Assembly (NCBI RefSeq): GCF_011045015.1
Contig: NZ_JAAKZY010000021.1
Location: 1-64,000, forward strand
Length of the DNA stretch: 64,000 nt
Source: Streptomyces scabichelini
GTDB lineage: Bacteria; Actinomycetota; Actinomycetes; Streptomycetales; Streptomycetaceae
Direction of reading: 5' to 3'
Shown piece by piece: positions 1 to 8,102 of the stretch. A model generated the notes under the pieces. The model had not been told where the DNA came from. It saw only the letters and a program-made list of their open reading frames with translations, and did not search any database. Every line of letters starts with the position of its first letter. Position 1 is the first letter of the stretch. The translations under genes were made by a program, and so were the position numbers.

Positions 1-319
1 GGCGGCGGGTGACGGGGCGGGGTACGGAACGCAACCGCGAGGCCCGTACACCCTGGCAGCGTACCGACCACCCCGCCCACCGGTTCACGACAGGGTGGAG
101 CTCGTGACGCGGCCCGCTCGGGCGCTTCCGCTGGGCTGCAGGTTTGCGCAGTTCAGAGGCTTGCTAGCTGACATGACAACGGTCACCGACGCAGCCTTTG
201 GCGATTCGCGTATGTGTGCGTCTCACTACGGGCACGTGGCCTGTGCAAGCGGTTGGACGCTGAATTCGGGACGCCGGCAGGACGCAGGTAATCGGGAGTG
301 GCTGCCTGGGCACCATCAC
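1..319. other. gap with no recognised gene
   Basis: This stretch lies downstream of the CoA-transferase beta gene, which ends at 320 on the minus strand. The open frames crossing it on both strands look like shadows with no recognisable domain. I see no clear hairpin terminator and no RNA gene. The true left neighbour of the operon lies outside the window. Confidence 0.5.
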
Positions 320-1006
320 CTACGCCGTCTGGCTGTGGGTGGCCGGGCGCGTGCGGTGTGGCGATGGGCCACCGGGGCGCTGCGCAACGTCTGGCCCGGT
401 GCGCTCGCGGACGTCGGAGAGGGTCACTCCAGGGGCGAGTTCGACCAGGGACAGGCCGTGCGGGGTGATGTCGAGGACGGCGAGGTCGGTGATGATCCGG
501 TGGACGCACGCCTGCCCGGTCAGCGGCAGCGTGCACTCGTCGACGATTTTCGGTGAGCCGTCCTTGGCGGTGTGTTCCATGAGGACGACGACCTTGCCGG
601 CGCCGTGCACAAGGTCCATGGCACCACCCATGCCTTTGATCATCTTGCCGGGTACGGCCCAGTTGGCGAGGTCCCCGGCTGCGGAGACCTGCATGCCGCC
701 CAGCACGGCCACATCGATGCGGCCGCCGCGGATCATCCCGAAGGACAGCGCCGAGTCGAAGAAGGAGGCGCCGGGCCGGACGGTGACGGTCTCCTTGCCG
801 GCGTTGACCAGGTCGGGGTCGACCTCGTCCACCGTCGGGTAGGGGCCGGTGCCCAGGATGCCGTTCTCCGAGTGCAGCACCACCTGGACGCCGGGCGGGA
901 GGTGGTCGGGGATGAGGGTGGGCAGGCCGATGCCCAGGTTGACGTAGGAGCCTTCGGACAGTTCGAGGGCGGCGCGCGCCGCCATCTCGTCGCGGGTCCA
1001 GGCCAT
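320..1006 (-). CDS. 3-oxoacid CoA-transferase, subunit B
   Basis: This is the beta subunit of a class I CoA-transferase (SCOT / PcaJ / ScoB family), which moves CoA between succinyl-CoA and a 3-oxoacid. The 228-residue product has the normal length for a separate B subunit. The SENGILG motif near residue 48 contains the glutamate that forms the enzyme-CoA thioester in this family, so the enzyme should be active. The start ATG overlaps the stop of the alpha subunit gene (ATGA at 1006), which implies coupled translation and equimolar subunits. With a fumarylacetoacetate-hydrolase-family gene next door, the enzyme probably serves degradation of a ring or branched acid that ends in a beta-keto acid. 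The exact substrate (3-oxoadipate, acetoacetate or another) cannot be read from sequence. Confidence 0.9.
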   Translation of the reverse strand: MAWTRDEMAARAALELSEGSYVNLGIGLPTLIPDHLPPGVQVVLHSENGILGTGPYPTVDEVDPDLVNAGKETVTVRPGASFFDSALSFGMIRGGRIDVAVLGGMQVSAAGDLANWAVPGKMIKGMGGAMDLVHGAGKVVVLMEHTAKDGSPKIVDECTLPLTGQACVHRIITDLAVLDITPHGLSLVELAPGVTLSDVRERTGPDVAQRPGGPSPHRTRPATHSQTA

Positions 1007-1770
1007 CAGTGCCGCTCCTTCCGTGTGCGGACGGTGCGCTTCTCGATGCCCTTGCCGTCGGCGGGGACGGGGCCCACGACCCGGTCGACGTAGATGCCGG
1101 GCAGGTGGACGGTGTCCGGATCGATGGCGCCGGGTTCGACGAGTTCTTCTACCTCGGCGATCGTGATACGGCCCGCCATGGCCGCCGGGGGATTGAAGTT
1201 GGCGGCGCTGCGGTGGAAGACGAGGTTGCCGTGCCGGTCGCCGCGGGCGGCCCGCACCAGGGCGAAGTCGGTGGTGATGGCCTCCTCCAGGACGTACGTC
1301 CGGCCGCGGAACTCCCGCGTCTCCTTGGGCGGGGAGGCCACGGCGACGCTGCCGTCGGGGCCGTAGCGCCAGGGCAGTCCGCCCTCGGCGACCTGTGTGC
1401 CGACCCCGGCCGGGGTGTAGAAGGCGGGGATGCCGGTGCCGCCGGCGCGCAGCCGTTCGGCGAGGGTGCCCTGCGGGGTGAACTCCACCTCCAGTTCACC
1501 GGCGAGGTACTGGCGGGCGAACTCCTTGTTCTCCCCGACGTAGGAGCCGGTGGCCCGGACGATCCGGCCGGCCGTCAGCAGGACGCCGAGCCCCTGACCG
1601 TCAACGCCGCAGTTGTTGGAGACCACGCGCAGTCCGCCGACGCCCTGGGCGTGCAGGGCGTCGATGAGGACGGTGGGGATGCCGCACAGTCCGAAGCCGC
1701 CCACCGCCAGAGATGCCCCTTCCGGTATGTCGGCGACCGCGTCGGCGGCCGAGGCCATGACCTTGTCCAC
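1006..1770 (-). CDS. 3-oxoacid CoA-transferase, subunit A
   Basis: This is the alpha subunit partner of the CoA-transferase encoded immediately downstream. The 254-residue product carries the N-terminal GGFGLCGIP glycine-rich segment and the SNNCG motif typical of SCOT/PcaI alpha subunits, followed by the [10 protein letters not shown] segment near the C-terminus. The start is GTG at 1770, preceded by a purine-rich stretch. Subunits A and B overlap by four bases. The substrate is not determinable from sequence. The gene is separated from the FAH-family gene upstream by about 150 bp, which holds an 18-bp tandem repeat, so it may be expressed from its own promoter or from the upstream operon. 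Confidence 0.9.
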   Translation of the reverse strand: MDKVMASAADAVADIPEGASLAVGGFGLCGIPTVLIDALHAQGVGGLRVVSNNCGVDGQGLGVLLTAGRIVRATGSYVGENKEFARQYLAGELEVEFTPQGTLAERLRAGGTGIPAFYTPAGVGTQVAEGGLPWRYGPDGSVAVASPPKETREFRGRTYVLEEAITTDFALVRAARGDRHGNLVFHRSAANFNPPAAMAGRITIAEVEELVEPGAIDPDTVHLPGIYVDRVVGPVPADGKGIEKRTVRTRKERH

Positions 1771-1885
1771 GTTGTTCGTGCCTTTCTCCCGGTGCCGGAC
1801 GGGCGATCCGGCACCGGGGTGTTGTCAAAGCCGGTTGGTGAGGGGGCGGGAGTCGGGACGGGCCGAGCCGTACTGTGCCGGCCCT

Positions 1886-1921
1886 GTTTCCCGGACGTAC
1901 GGCGTTTCCCGGACGTACGGC
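1886..1921. repeat. 18-bp tandem repeat, two perfect copies
   Basis: The unit GTTTCCCGGACGTACGGC occurs twice head to tail at 1886-1903 and 1904-1921. The repeat sits just downstream of the FAH-family gene stop and upstream of the CoA-transferase genes. It may be replication slippage or a paired protein-binding site. No hairpin long enough for a terminator is formed. Confidence 0.8.
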
Positions 1922-1923
1922 GG

Positions 1924-2868
1924 TCATTGCCTGCGGCGGGCAGGGGGCAGAGGAACCGGAGCGACGCCCTCGACGACGGTGTTGCTGAGGGTTCCGATGC
2001 CCTCGACCGTCATGGTGACGGTGTCGCCGGGGATGAGCGGTGAGGGCTCCAAGGCGCCGTTGCGGCCCCAGAGTTCGGCCAGGCAGCCGCCGTTGCCGCA
2101 GGTGCCGGAGCCGAGGACGTCGCCGGGGCGGATCCATGTGCCGCGGGAGGCATACGCCGCCATCTCCTCGAACGTCCAGGCCATGTTGGCCAGTCTGTCC
2201 CGCCCGATCGTCTCGCCGTTGACCTGGACGGTGAGGGCCAGGTCGAGGAAACCCTCCGCAGTGCGGTGGGGCTCGAGTTCGTCGGTGGTGACCAGCCAGG
2301 GGCCGAGGGTGGTGGCGGTGTCCTTGCCCTTGGCGGGGCCGAGTTTGACCCTCATCTCGCGGCCCTGGAGGTCGCGAGCGGACCAGTCGTTGAGGATCGT
2401 GTAGCCGATGATGTGCTCGCGTGCCTGCTCGGGGGTCAGGTCCCGGCCGGCCTTGCCGATGACGGCGGCCACCTCGAGTTCGAAGTCGAAGCGGAGGCAG
2501 CCGGGTGGCACGGGTACGTCTTCGTGGGCGCCGATCGTCGCGTACGGGTTGGTGAAATAGAACGCGGGCGCGGCGTACCACTCCTCGGGGACGGTGTCAC
2601 CGTATCCCCGGGCGACACCCGCGACATGGCTCTCGAAGGTCATGTAGTCGCGGACGGTCGGCGGCTGGAGCGGCGGCAGCAGCCCGACGTCGGCCAGGGG
2701 CACCGGCAGCGAGCCGGTCAGCGCGCGTTCTCCCGCCCTGTGCAGGGACTCCTCGCCCTCCACGATCAGGTCCAGCAGCACGGCGGGGTGCTGGAAGGGG
2801 TGGACATGGTCATCGGCGACGACTCCCGCCTGCCGCTTCCCGTCGTGCACGAAGGTCGCGAACTTCAC
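1924..2868 (-). CDS. fumarylacetoacetate hydrolase family protein
   Basis: This belongs to the FAH superfamily, metal-dependent enzymes that cleave or decarboxylate beta-diketo acids such as fumarylacetoacetate or homoprotocatechuate ring-opening products. The 314-residue protein has the family core: the DFELEVAAVIGK segment, whose acidic residues bind the metal, the NDWSARDLQ motif, and a C-terminal GDTVTMTVEGIG strand. The start is GTG at 2868, overlapping the stop of the upstream 49-aa ORF (GTGA), with GAGGAG about 9 bases upstream. With the CoA-transferase and an MBL-fold hydrolase it forms a minus-strand catabolic operon. The substrate is unknown; an aromatic or cyclic acid imported by the nearby ABC system is a reasonable inference. 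Confidence 0.85.
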   Translation of the reverse strand: MKFATFVHDGKRQAGVVADDHVHPFQHPAVLLDLIVEGEESLHRAGERALTGSLPVPLADVGLLPPLQPPTVRDYMTFESHVAGVARGYGDTVPEEWYAAPAFYFTNPYATIGAHEDVPVPPGCLRFDFELEVAAVIGKAGRDLTPEQAREHIIGYTILNDWSARDLQGREMRVKLGPAKGKDTATTLGPWLVTTDELEPHRTAEGFLDLALTVQVNGETIGRDRLANMAWTFEEMAAYASRGTWIRPGDVLGSGTCGNGGCLAELWGRNGALEPSPLIPGDTVTMTVEGIGTLSNTVVEGVAPVPLPPARRRQ

Positions 2869-3014
2869 GCCGCGCTCTCCTCTGTCTCAGCCGGGGCGGG
2901 GTGGATCCAGGCGAGGCGGATCGCCAGGCATCCGGCGATGACGGTGCCGGTGTGCCGGGTGGGCGGGCCGCCGGAAGGGACGGCGGGTGCGCCGTGGACG
3001 GTGCTGGTGACCAT
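2865..3014 (-). CDS. 49-aa peptide of unknown function
   Basis: I do not recognise this product. It is called as a gene because a near-perfect ribosome binding site (AAGGAG, seven bases before the ATG at 3014) precedes it and its TGA overlaps the GTG start of the FAH-family gene. The peptide begins MVTSTVHGAPAVP and has a mildly hydrophobic centre (GTVIAGCLAIRLAWI, with one cysteine) and an acidic tail. It sits between an MBL-fold hydrolase and the FAH-family protein. It could be a translational-coupling leader, a small partner protein or a peptide substrate. The sequence does not discriminate between these. Confidence 0.55.
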   Translation of the reverse strand: MVTSTVHGAPAVPSGGPPTRHTGTVIAGCLAIRLAWIHPAPAETEESAA

Positions 3015-3087
3015 GTCTTCTCCTTGGGGGGCCCGGGGGGAGACCGAGGCGATACGGCCAGGCAATGGACCCCGGGCCTGAAGGGGC

Positions 3088-4035
3088 TCAGAGGCCGGGG
3101 CAGGGGCAGGCGAGGTCGGCCATGCGGCCGAAGAGCCGGGGGCCGTCGAGCGGGGGCAGCGAGGGGTCGAGTTCGCGGTAGACGGTGTGCACGTTGACGG
3201 CGAGGCGTTCGCTCTCGTCGAGGTCGGCGAAGCGCCCGAGACTGATGTCGCGTCCGGCTGCCTCGGCGGGCATTCCCGCGCTGAAGCGGGCGGTGGCCTG
3301 TTCGTGGACGTACGACAGATAGTCGCGGACGGTGCGGACCGCCTCCTTCGTGGTGACCGGGCCGTGGCCGGGCACGATGATGTCCACGTCGAGGCCGAGG
3401 AGCAGGTCGCAGGCGGTGAGCCAGTTGGCGAACGGGCCGTGCCATATGACCGGTGTGGAGCCGGCGAACACGATGTCTCCGGTGTAGACGGTCCGCGCAC
3501 GCGGGACATGGACGATCGTGTCCCCGGCGCTGTGTGCGGGGCCCACGTCGATCAGACGGACCTCCGTCCCGCCGATGTCCAGGACCGTCTCGCCGTCGAA
3601 CACCCGGTGCGGAAGCACGGGCCGGACGCCGGAGTAGTCGAAGCGGCCGAAGATCCGGCGGGCGAACCGTCCCGCGGCAGTGTCCGCGCCGGTCAGTGCC
3701 CGCATCTCGGCCGGGCCCACCTGCCGCATGTCGGTCAATGAGCCACGGGCCGCGATGATCTCGGCGTGGGCCACGAGCTGGTTGCCGAACCAGTGGTCGC
3801 CGTTGCCATGGGTGTTGACCACCGTCGAGACGGGCGCGGCGTCGGTCACCGGCGCCAGCCCGTCGAGCAGGGCCCGGGTGAGGCGCAGGTCGTAGAGGGT
3901 GTCGACGAGCAGGGACTCGCCCCGGCCGGTGACCAGCCCGGCGTTGCTCATACCCCATCCGGCCGCACCCGGTACCCACGCATGACAGCCATGGCCGAGG
4001 TCGATCCGGCCGGCTGGGGAAAGCACGGAAGCCAC
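3088..4035 (-). CDS. MBL-fold metallohydrolase
   Basis: This is a metallo-beta-lactamase-fold hydrolase of about 315 residues. The metal-binding signature appears as NTHGNGDHW near residue 100, where the first histidine of HxHxDH is present and the middle one is replaced by asparagine. Further conserved histidines follow (GPAHSAGDTIVH and VPGHGPV). The start is GTG at 4035, with AGGAGG four to five bases upstream. It is divergent from a TetR gene, with a palindromic operator between them, and is the first gene of the minus-strand catabolic operon. A role as thioesterase, lactonase or glyoxalase-type hydrolase in that pathway is likely. The altered metal site makes mono- versus binuclear chemistry uncertain. 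Confidence 0.85.
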   Translation of the reverse strand: MASVLSPAGRIDLGHGCHAWVPGAAGWGMSNAGLVTGRGESLLVDTLYDLRLTRALLDGLAPVTDAAPVSTVVNTHGNGDHWFGNQLVAHAEIIAARGSLTDMRQVGPAEMRALTGADTAAGRFARRIFGRFDYSGVRPVLPHRVFDGETVLDIGGTEVRLIDVGPAHSAGDTIVHVPRARTVYTGDIVFAGSTPVIWHGPFANWLTACDLLLGLDVDIIVPGHGPVTTKEAVRTVRDYLSYVHEQATARFSAGMPAEAAGRDISLGRFADLDESERLAVNVHTVYRELDPSLPPLDGPRLFGRMADLACPCPGL

Positions 4036-4086
4036 GCTGCCTCCTGTCCACGTCCCGAAGCAGCAAATCGAGACTGGGATCCATTG

Positions 4087-4102
4087 ATGGACTTGAGTCC
4101 AT
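4087..4102. promoter_or_regulatory. palindromic operator, probable TetR site (copy 1)
   Basis: ATGGACTTGAGTCCAT is a perfect 7-2-7 inverted repeat between the divergent MBL hydrolase (start 4035) and TetR gene (start 4174). The 14-bp core TGGACTTGAGTCCA recurs at 4983-4996 upstream of the ABC importer. This is the expected placement for autoregulation by the adjacent TetR protein. Confidence 0.8.
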
Positions 4103-4173
4103 TCATGGGGCGTAATCTAAAGAGGTGGCTCGGGGAGGTCAATACCTGCGTATGCCTGTGCTGTACTGGGCCC

Positions 4174-4806
4174 ATGACGATCTCTGAGGCAGGAGGCGCA
4201 TCCGCACAGGACGCCCCGCCCCTCGGGCGCCGCGAGCGGAAGCGGCAGCAGGTGCGCGACCAGCTCTACGGCGCCGCGGTGGAGTTGTTCGTCGCCCAGG
4301 GATACGAGGCGACGACCATGGAGCAGATCGCCGAGTCCGCCGACGTCGCCCGGGCCACCGTCTTCAACCACTTCTCACAGAAGGTCGGCTTTCTGGAGGA
4401 GTGGGGCGTCCGGCGCCGAGCCCGGGTCGCGGCCATCCTCGGCCAGGAGCACGCCGAGGACCTGCCGGTCGGCGACCGGCTGCGCCGCTATCTGGGGGAG
4501 ATGGCCGATCTCAACGTCGCCTCCCGTGCGGAGACCACTGTCCTGATGGACGCCTCCGCACGCTTCGGCCGCCTGCTGCAGGACCCCTCCCTGGAAACCG
4601 AACTCACGAAGATCGTCGAGGAGGGACGGCAGCGCGGAGAGATCCGTTCGCAGGTCGACCCCGACCAGGCCGGCGCTCTGCTCGCGTCCTGCTACTTCTC
4701 CTCGGTCCTGCGCTGGATCCGCGAGGAGCCGCCGCCGTTCGACCTGCCCGGCCGCCTCGATGGGGCGCTCGACATCATCCTGCTGGGGATCCTCGCGCAT
4801 CCGTGA
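4174..4806 (+). CDS. TetR family transcriptional regulator
   Basis: This is a 210-residue DNA-binding regulator. A TetR-type helix-turn-helix occupies roughly residues 20-70 (QLYGAAVELFVAQGYEATTMEQIAESADVARATVFNHFSQK), followed by a helical ligand-binding domain. The ATG at 4174 was chosen because the upstream open frame crosses the divergent promoter. The gene is divergent from the MBL hydrolase operon. Two copies of an identical palindromic core, at 4087 and 4982, suggest it represses both that operon and the ABC importer operon. The inducer is probably the imported substrate or its CoA ester (inference). Confidence 0.9.
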   Translation: MTISEAGGASAQDAPPLGRRERKRQQVRDQLYGAAVELFVAQGYEATTMEQIAESADVARATVFNHFSQKVGFLEEWGVRRRARVAAILGQEHAEDLPVGDRLRRYLGEMADLNVASRAETTVLMDASARFGRLLQDPSLETELTKIVEEGRQRGEIRSQVDPDQAGALLASCYFSSVLRWIREEPPPFDLPGRLDGALDIILLGILAHP

Positions 4807-5209
4807 CCGGCGCGGAGGAGCGTAGGGGCGGGGGAGCGCCGCTGAGGCGTCATGGCGGCTGACCCGCAGGCGGTGCGGTCGTCGGTGTCCCGCCGATGAC
4901 GGGCGGAGGCCTCGCCCGGTTCGTGGCCGGCCCTGCGGTACGTCCGTCTCGTCCTGGTGATCGGCGGACCCGAGAGTAGATTTGGACTTGAGTCCAAGAA
5001 TCTTGGCTTGAAGTGTTGACCCCCATGTGGTCGCGGCTTATGTTCAACCCGTCGATCGGGCTGCAAGCCGCAAAAGCCCGCAAATCGGCTCTTCCTGCAT
5101 CGTTTTCGTGCACACGGGGTCTCCTCCGGGTGCGTGTGCGTCTTTCCCCTGTGCCTCTTCCCCGTGCCTCTTCCCCGTGCCGTTCCCGCTCCGTATCCGG
5201 GAGGTTCCC
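4807..5209. other. intergenic promoter region of the ABC importer operon
   Basis: This gap of about 400 bp holds the second TetR-type palindrome (4982-4997) and, from about 5140 to 5190, a pyrimidine-rich stretch with repeated CCTCTTCCCCGTG words, which looks like an untranslated leader. No gene is recognised. Confidence 0.6.
4982..4997. promoter_or_regulatory. palindromic operator, probable TetR site (copy 2)
   Basis: TTGGACTTGAGTCCAA is a perfect 7-2-7 inverted repeat sharing the 14-bp core of the site at 4087. It lies about 210 bp before the start of the substrate-binding protein gene and links the importer operon to the same regulator. Confidence 0.8.
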
Positions 5210-6406
5210 GTGCGCCCTCGTACGCCCCTTGCCACTCTCGCCATCGGTCTGGTGCTCACCGTCACAGCGTGCGGAGGCGGTACGTCCGCGTCCTCCTCCC
5301 CTGATGACGGCCCGATCGAGATCGGCATGATCACCTCGCTCACCGGTCAGCTCCAGACCCTCGGTACCGAGGGCCGCAAGGCCGCGGAACTGGCGGTCGA
5401 GCAGATCAACAAGGACGGCGGGGTCCTCGGACGGAAGCTGGAGCTGACGGTCAAGGACGACAAGAGCCTGCCCGACCAGTCCGTACTTGCCTTCAACGCA
5501 TTCAAGGACCAAGGCGTGACCGCGGTCCTCGGCTCACCGTCCGCGGGGTCGGCGCTGGCCACGTTGCCCGCGGTGGACCGGGCGGAGATCCCGTACGTCT
5601 CCCTGTCTCCGGCCGACGAGCAGGTGGCGCCCGTCCACCCCTACGTCTTCGTGGTACCGGCCTTGGCCTCCGACTACGCCGAGCGGCTGTTGCAGCACTA
5701 CAAGTCGGAGGGCGTCACCAAGCTGGCCGTGGCCTACGACACCAAGACCGCGTATCCGACCGCCGGCTACAAGGCGATGAAGGCGAAGGCCGGGGAGTAC
5801 GGCATCAAGGTCGTCGCCACCGAGGAGATTCAGAGCACCGCGTCCGACTTCAGCGCCGTTTTCACGCATGTCAAGAACACCGACGCCCAGGCGCTCGCGG
5901 TGTGGGTGACCGGCCCCGCGTCCGTCGTCCTCACCAAGCAGTACGCCGCCTCGGGACTGGACATCCCGATCTCCTTCACCGGCTCCCAGGCCAGCAAGCT
6001 GTGGCTCGACCCGGCCGGCAAGGCCGCCGAGGGCGCCATCGTCGCCAGTTCCATCGGCCTGGTCGGCGACACGCTGCCGGACGGAGCCCAGAAGAAGGCC
6101 ATCGAGGCCGTCAACAAGCCGTTTACGCAGAAGTACAACTACCAGCCGCCGCAGTTCGCGCAGGACGGATACACCGGGGTCCAGCTGCTGGCCGCCGCCA
6201 TCGAGAAGGCGAAGAGCACCGACCACGAGAAGATCCGGCAGGCGATGGAGGAGCTGACGCTCACCACCCCGAACGGCACCTACCGCTACAGCGAGAAGGA
6301 CCACTCGGGCCTGTCTCCCGACTACATCTCGGTCAACGCGGTCACCGACGGCACGTTCGTGCCGACCGTCTGGTCGAAGAGCGAGTTGGAGAAGGTGGCC
6401 GAGTGA
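5210..6406 (+). CDS. ABC transporter substrate-binding lipoprotein (LivK-like)
   Basis: This is the extracytoplasmic binding protein of a hydrophobic/branched-chain amino acid transport-type importer (periplasmic-binding-protein type I fold). The 398-residue product starts at GTG 5210, with GGGAGG five bases upstream. It has a short lipoprotein signal, MRPRTPLATLAIGLVLTVTAC, with the lipobox cysteine at about residue 21. The mature protein begins with a serine/glycine-rich linker and the family opening PIEIGMITSLTGQLQTLGTEG. It is the first gene of a five-gene importer operon. Its 3' end overlaps the first ATPase gene (GTGA). Family members bind amino acids, aromatic acids or urea, and the ligand here is unknown. 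The neighbouring catabolic genes point to an organic acid. Confidence 0.92.
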   Translation: MRPRTPLATLAIGLVLTVTACGGGTSASSSPDDGPIEIGMITSLTGQLQTLGTEGRKAAELAVEQINKDGGVLGRKLELTVKDDKSLPDQSVLAFNAFKDQGVTAVLGSPSAGSALATLPAVDRAEIPYVSLSPADEQVAPVHPYVFVVPALASDYAERLLQHYKSEGVTKLAVAYDTKTAYPTAGYKAMKAKAGEYGIKVVATEEIQSTASDFSAVFTHVKNTDAQALAVWVTGPASVVLTKQYAASGLDIPISFTGSQASKLWLDPAGKAAEGAIVASSIGLVGDTLPDGAQKKAIEAVNKPFTQKYNYQPPQFAQDGYTGVQLLAAAIEKAKSTDHEKIRQAMEELTLTTPNGTYRYSEKDHSGLSPDYISVNAVTDGTFVPTVWSKSELEKVAE

Positions 6407-7176
6407 CCGAGCCCCTGCTCCAGGTGAGCGGCCTGTCACGGTCGTTCGGCGGGGTGTACGCCGTGGACGGCGTCGACCTGACGGCGGACCGGGGCAGCAT
6501 CCTCGGCGTCATCGGCCCCAACGGGGCGGGCAAGTCGACCCTGTTCAACCTGGTGAGCGGTCAACTGCCCGCCGAGCGGGGCGAGATCCGGCTCGACGGA
6601 CGACGCATCGACCGGCTGCCACCCCACCACAGGGCCCGCCTCGGGATCGCCATCGTCTTCCAGGGCGCCCGCACCTTCCACGGGATGAGCGTGCTGGAGA
6701 ACGCGATGGTCGGCGCCCATGCCACCACCGGCGCAGGGTTCGCGGCAGCCGCACTCAGGCTGCCGCGCCACCGCCGGGAGGAACGCCTGATCGCCGAGCG
6801 GGCACGCGAGGCGGTACGGCGGGTCGGGCTCGAGGCCTGGGCGGACCGCCCCGCAGAGCTGCTGCCGCTCGGGCAGCAGCGCGCGCTCCAGGTCGCCCGC
6901 GCCCTGTGCGGGGAACCCACCCTGCTGCTCCTCGACGAACCCGCTTCCGGTCTGCGGGCCGCGGAGCGGGACCGGCTCGCCGACCTCGTCGAGCAACTGC
7001 GCGCGGACGGACTCACCATCATGCTCGTCGAACACGACGTCGCTCTCGTCGGCCGCCTCGCCGACCGTGTCACCGTTCTGGACCTGGGCAAGGTCATCGC
7101 CGAGGGCACACCGGATGAGATACGTACCGACCCGCGGGTCGTCACCGCGTATCTGGGCACGGAGGCGGCCGCATGA
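6403..7176 (+). CDS. ABC transporter ATP-binding protein (LivG-like)
   Basis: This cytoplasmic ATPase energises the importer. The GTG start at 6403 overlaps the stop of the binding-protein gene. The 257-residue product has a Walker A motif, GPNGAGKST, near residue 40, a Q-loop (VFQGARTFHGMSV), a degenerate signature LLPLGQQRALQVARAL in place of LSGGQ, a Walker B LLLLDEP, and the H-loop VEHDV. The LivG-type insertion (GAHATTGAGFAAAALRLPRHRREE) is present. The LPLGQQ signature resembles that of other LivG proteins, so the protein is probably functional. It pairs with the LivF-like protein encoded next. Confidence 0.92.
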   Translation: MTEPLLQVSGLSRSFGGVYAVDGVDLTADRGSILGVIGPNGAGKSTLFNLVSGQLPAERGEIRLDGRRIDRLPPHHRARLGIAIVFQGARTFHGMSVLENAMVGAHATTGAGFAAAALRLPRHRREERLIAERAREAVRRVGLEAWADRPAELLPLGQQRALQVARALCGEPTLLLLDEPASGLRAAERDRLADLVEQLRADGLTIMLVEHDVALVGRLADRVTVLDLGKVIAEGTPDEIRTDPRVVTAYLGTEAAA

Positions 7177-8102
7177 ACGCCTCGCAACCGTCCCGGAGCG
7201 ATGCCGTCGAGGTACGCGACCTGGTGGTCCGCTACGGCGCGGCGACCGCTCTCGACAACGTCTCGCTGCGTGTCGCGCCCGGTGAGATGGTCGCCCTCGT
7301 CGGGCCCAACGGAGCCGGCAAGTCCACCCTGGTCAACACCCTGACCGGGATCCTGACACCGGCCTCCGGCAGCGTGGTGGTCCGGGCCAGGATCGCTCAG
7401 GTACCCGAGGGGCGGCAGATGTTCGGCGACCTCACCGTCGACGACAATCTGCGCCTGGGTGCCTGGCAGCTGCGCGGACGCGGCCAGAGCCGCCGTAAGC
7501 AGCGCGACACCTCATGGGTGTACGAGCTCCTTCCCGACCTGGTGCGGGTACGGGACCGGAAGGCGGGCGGGCTGTCGGGAGGCCAGCAGCAGATGGTCGC
7601 CGTCGGACGCGCCCTGATGAGCCGGCCGGAGGTCCTCGTGATCGACGAGCTGTCCCTCGGCCTCGCGCCCCTCATCGTCGCCGACCTCGCCGAGCACGTG
7701 ACCGAGCTCAACCGGGAGCAGGGCACTGCCGTTGTGCTCATCGAGCAGAACGCACGGCTCGCCCTGGACCTGTGCAGCCGCGCCTACGTCCTGGAAGCGG
7801 GACGGATCGCCGCCGAGGGCGACAGCGCCGACCTGGCCGCCAGCCCTGACATCGCCCGGGCCTACCTCGGCGAGGCCCAGGGACGCCCGAGCCCTCCGGA
7901 CGACCGGGGTCCGGACGACCCGGATCCGGACGACCGGGGTCCGGACGACCCGGATCCGGACGACCGGGGTCCGGACGACCCGGGTCCGCACGACCGGGCC
8001 ACGGCCGACCCCGCACCCATGCCCGGCACTGCCAAGACCGCCCGGGGCAACCAGGACACCGCCGTCCAGGCCGCGCAGGCCGCGACACGGGGGGCGAAAT
8101 GA
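7173..8102 (+). CDS. ABC transporter ATP-binding protein (LivF-like) with repeat tail
   Basis: This is the second ATPase of the importer, starting with an ATGA overlap at 7173. The roughly 230-residue ATPase core has Walker A GPNGAGKST, a Q-loop region (VPEGRQMFGDLTV), signature LSGGQQQMVAVGRAL, Walker B VLVIDE and an H-loop-region segment, VLIEQN. Beyond the normal family end at about residue 235 it carries an unusual acidic tail of about 70 residues built from repeats rich in D, P, G and R (PDDRGPDDPD), encoded by a 30-bp tandem repeat. LivF proteins normally lack such a tail. It is probably disordered and may vary in length between strains. The permease gene follows with an ATGA overlap. 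Confidence 0.9.
   Translation: MNASQPSRSDAVEVRDLVVRYGAATALDNVSLRVAPGEMVALVGPNGAGKSTLVNTLTGILTPASGSVVVRARIAQVPEGRQMFGDLTVDDNLRLGAWQLRGRGQSRRKQRDTSWVYELLPDLVRVRDRKAGGLSGGQQQMVAVGRALMSRPEVLVIDELSLGLAPLIVADLAEHVTELNREQGTAVVLIEQNARLALDLCSRAYVLEAGRIAAEGDSADLAASPDIARAYLGEAQGRPSPPDDRGPDDPDPDDRGPDDPDPDDRGPDDPGPHDRATADPAPMPGTAKTARGNQDTAVQAAQAATRGAK
7896..7985. repeat. 30-bp in-frame tandem repeat, three copies
   Basis: Three nearly identical 30-bp units occupy 7896-7925, 7926-7955 and 7956-7985, inside the 3' end of the LivF-like gene. Because the unit is divisible by three, copy number can change without breaking the frame. It encodes a Pro/Asp/Gly/Arg-rich tail. Confidence 0.85.

Noticed and set aside
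7896..7985. Possible CRISPR-like array
   Set aside because: Units are directly adjacent with no unique spacers and lie in frame inside an ABC ATPase gene.
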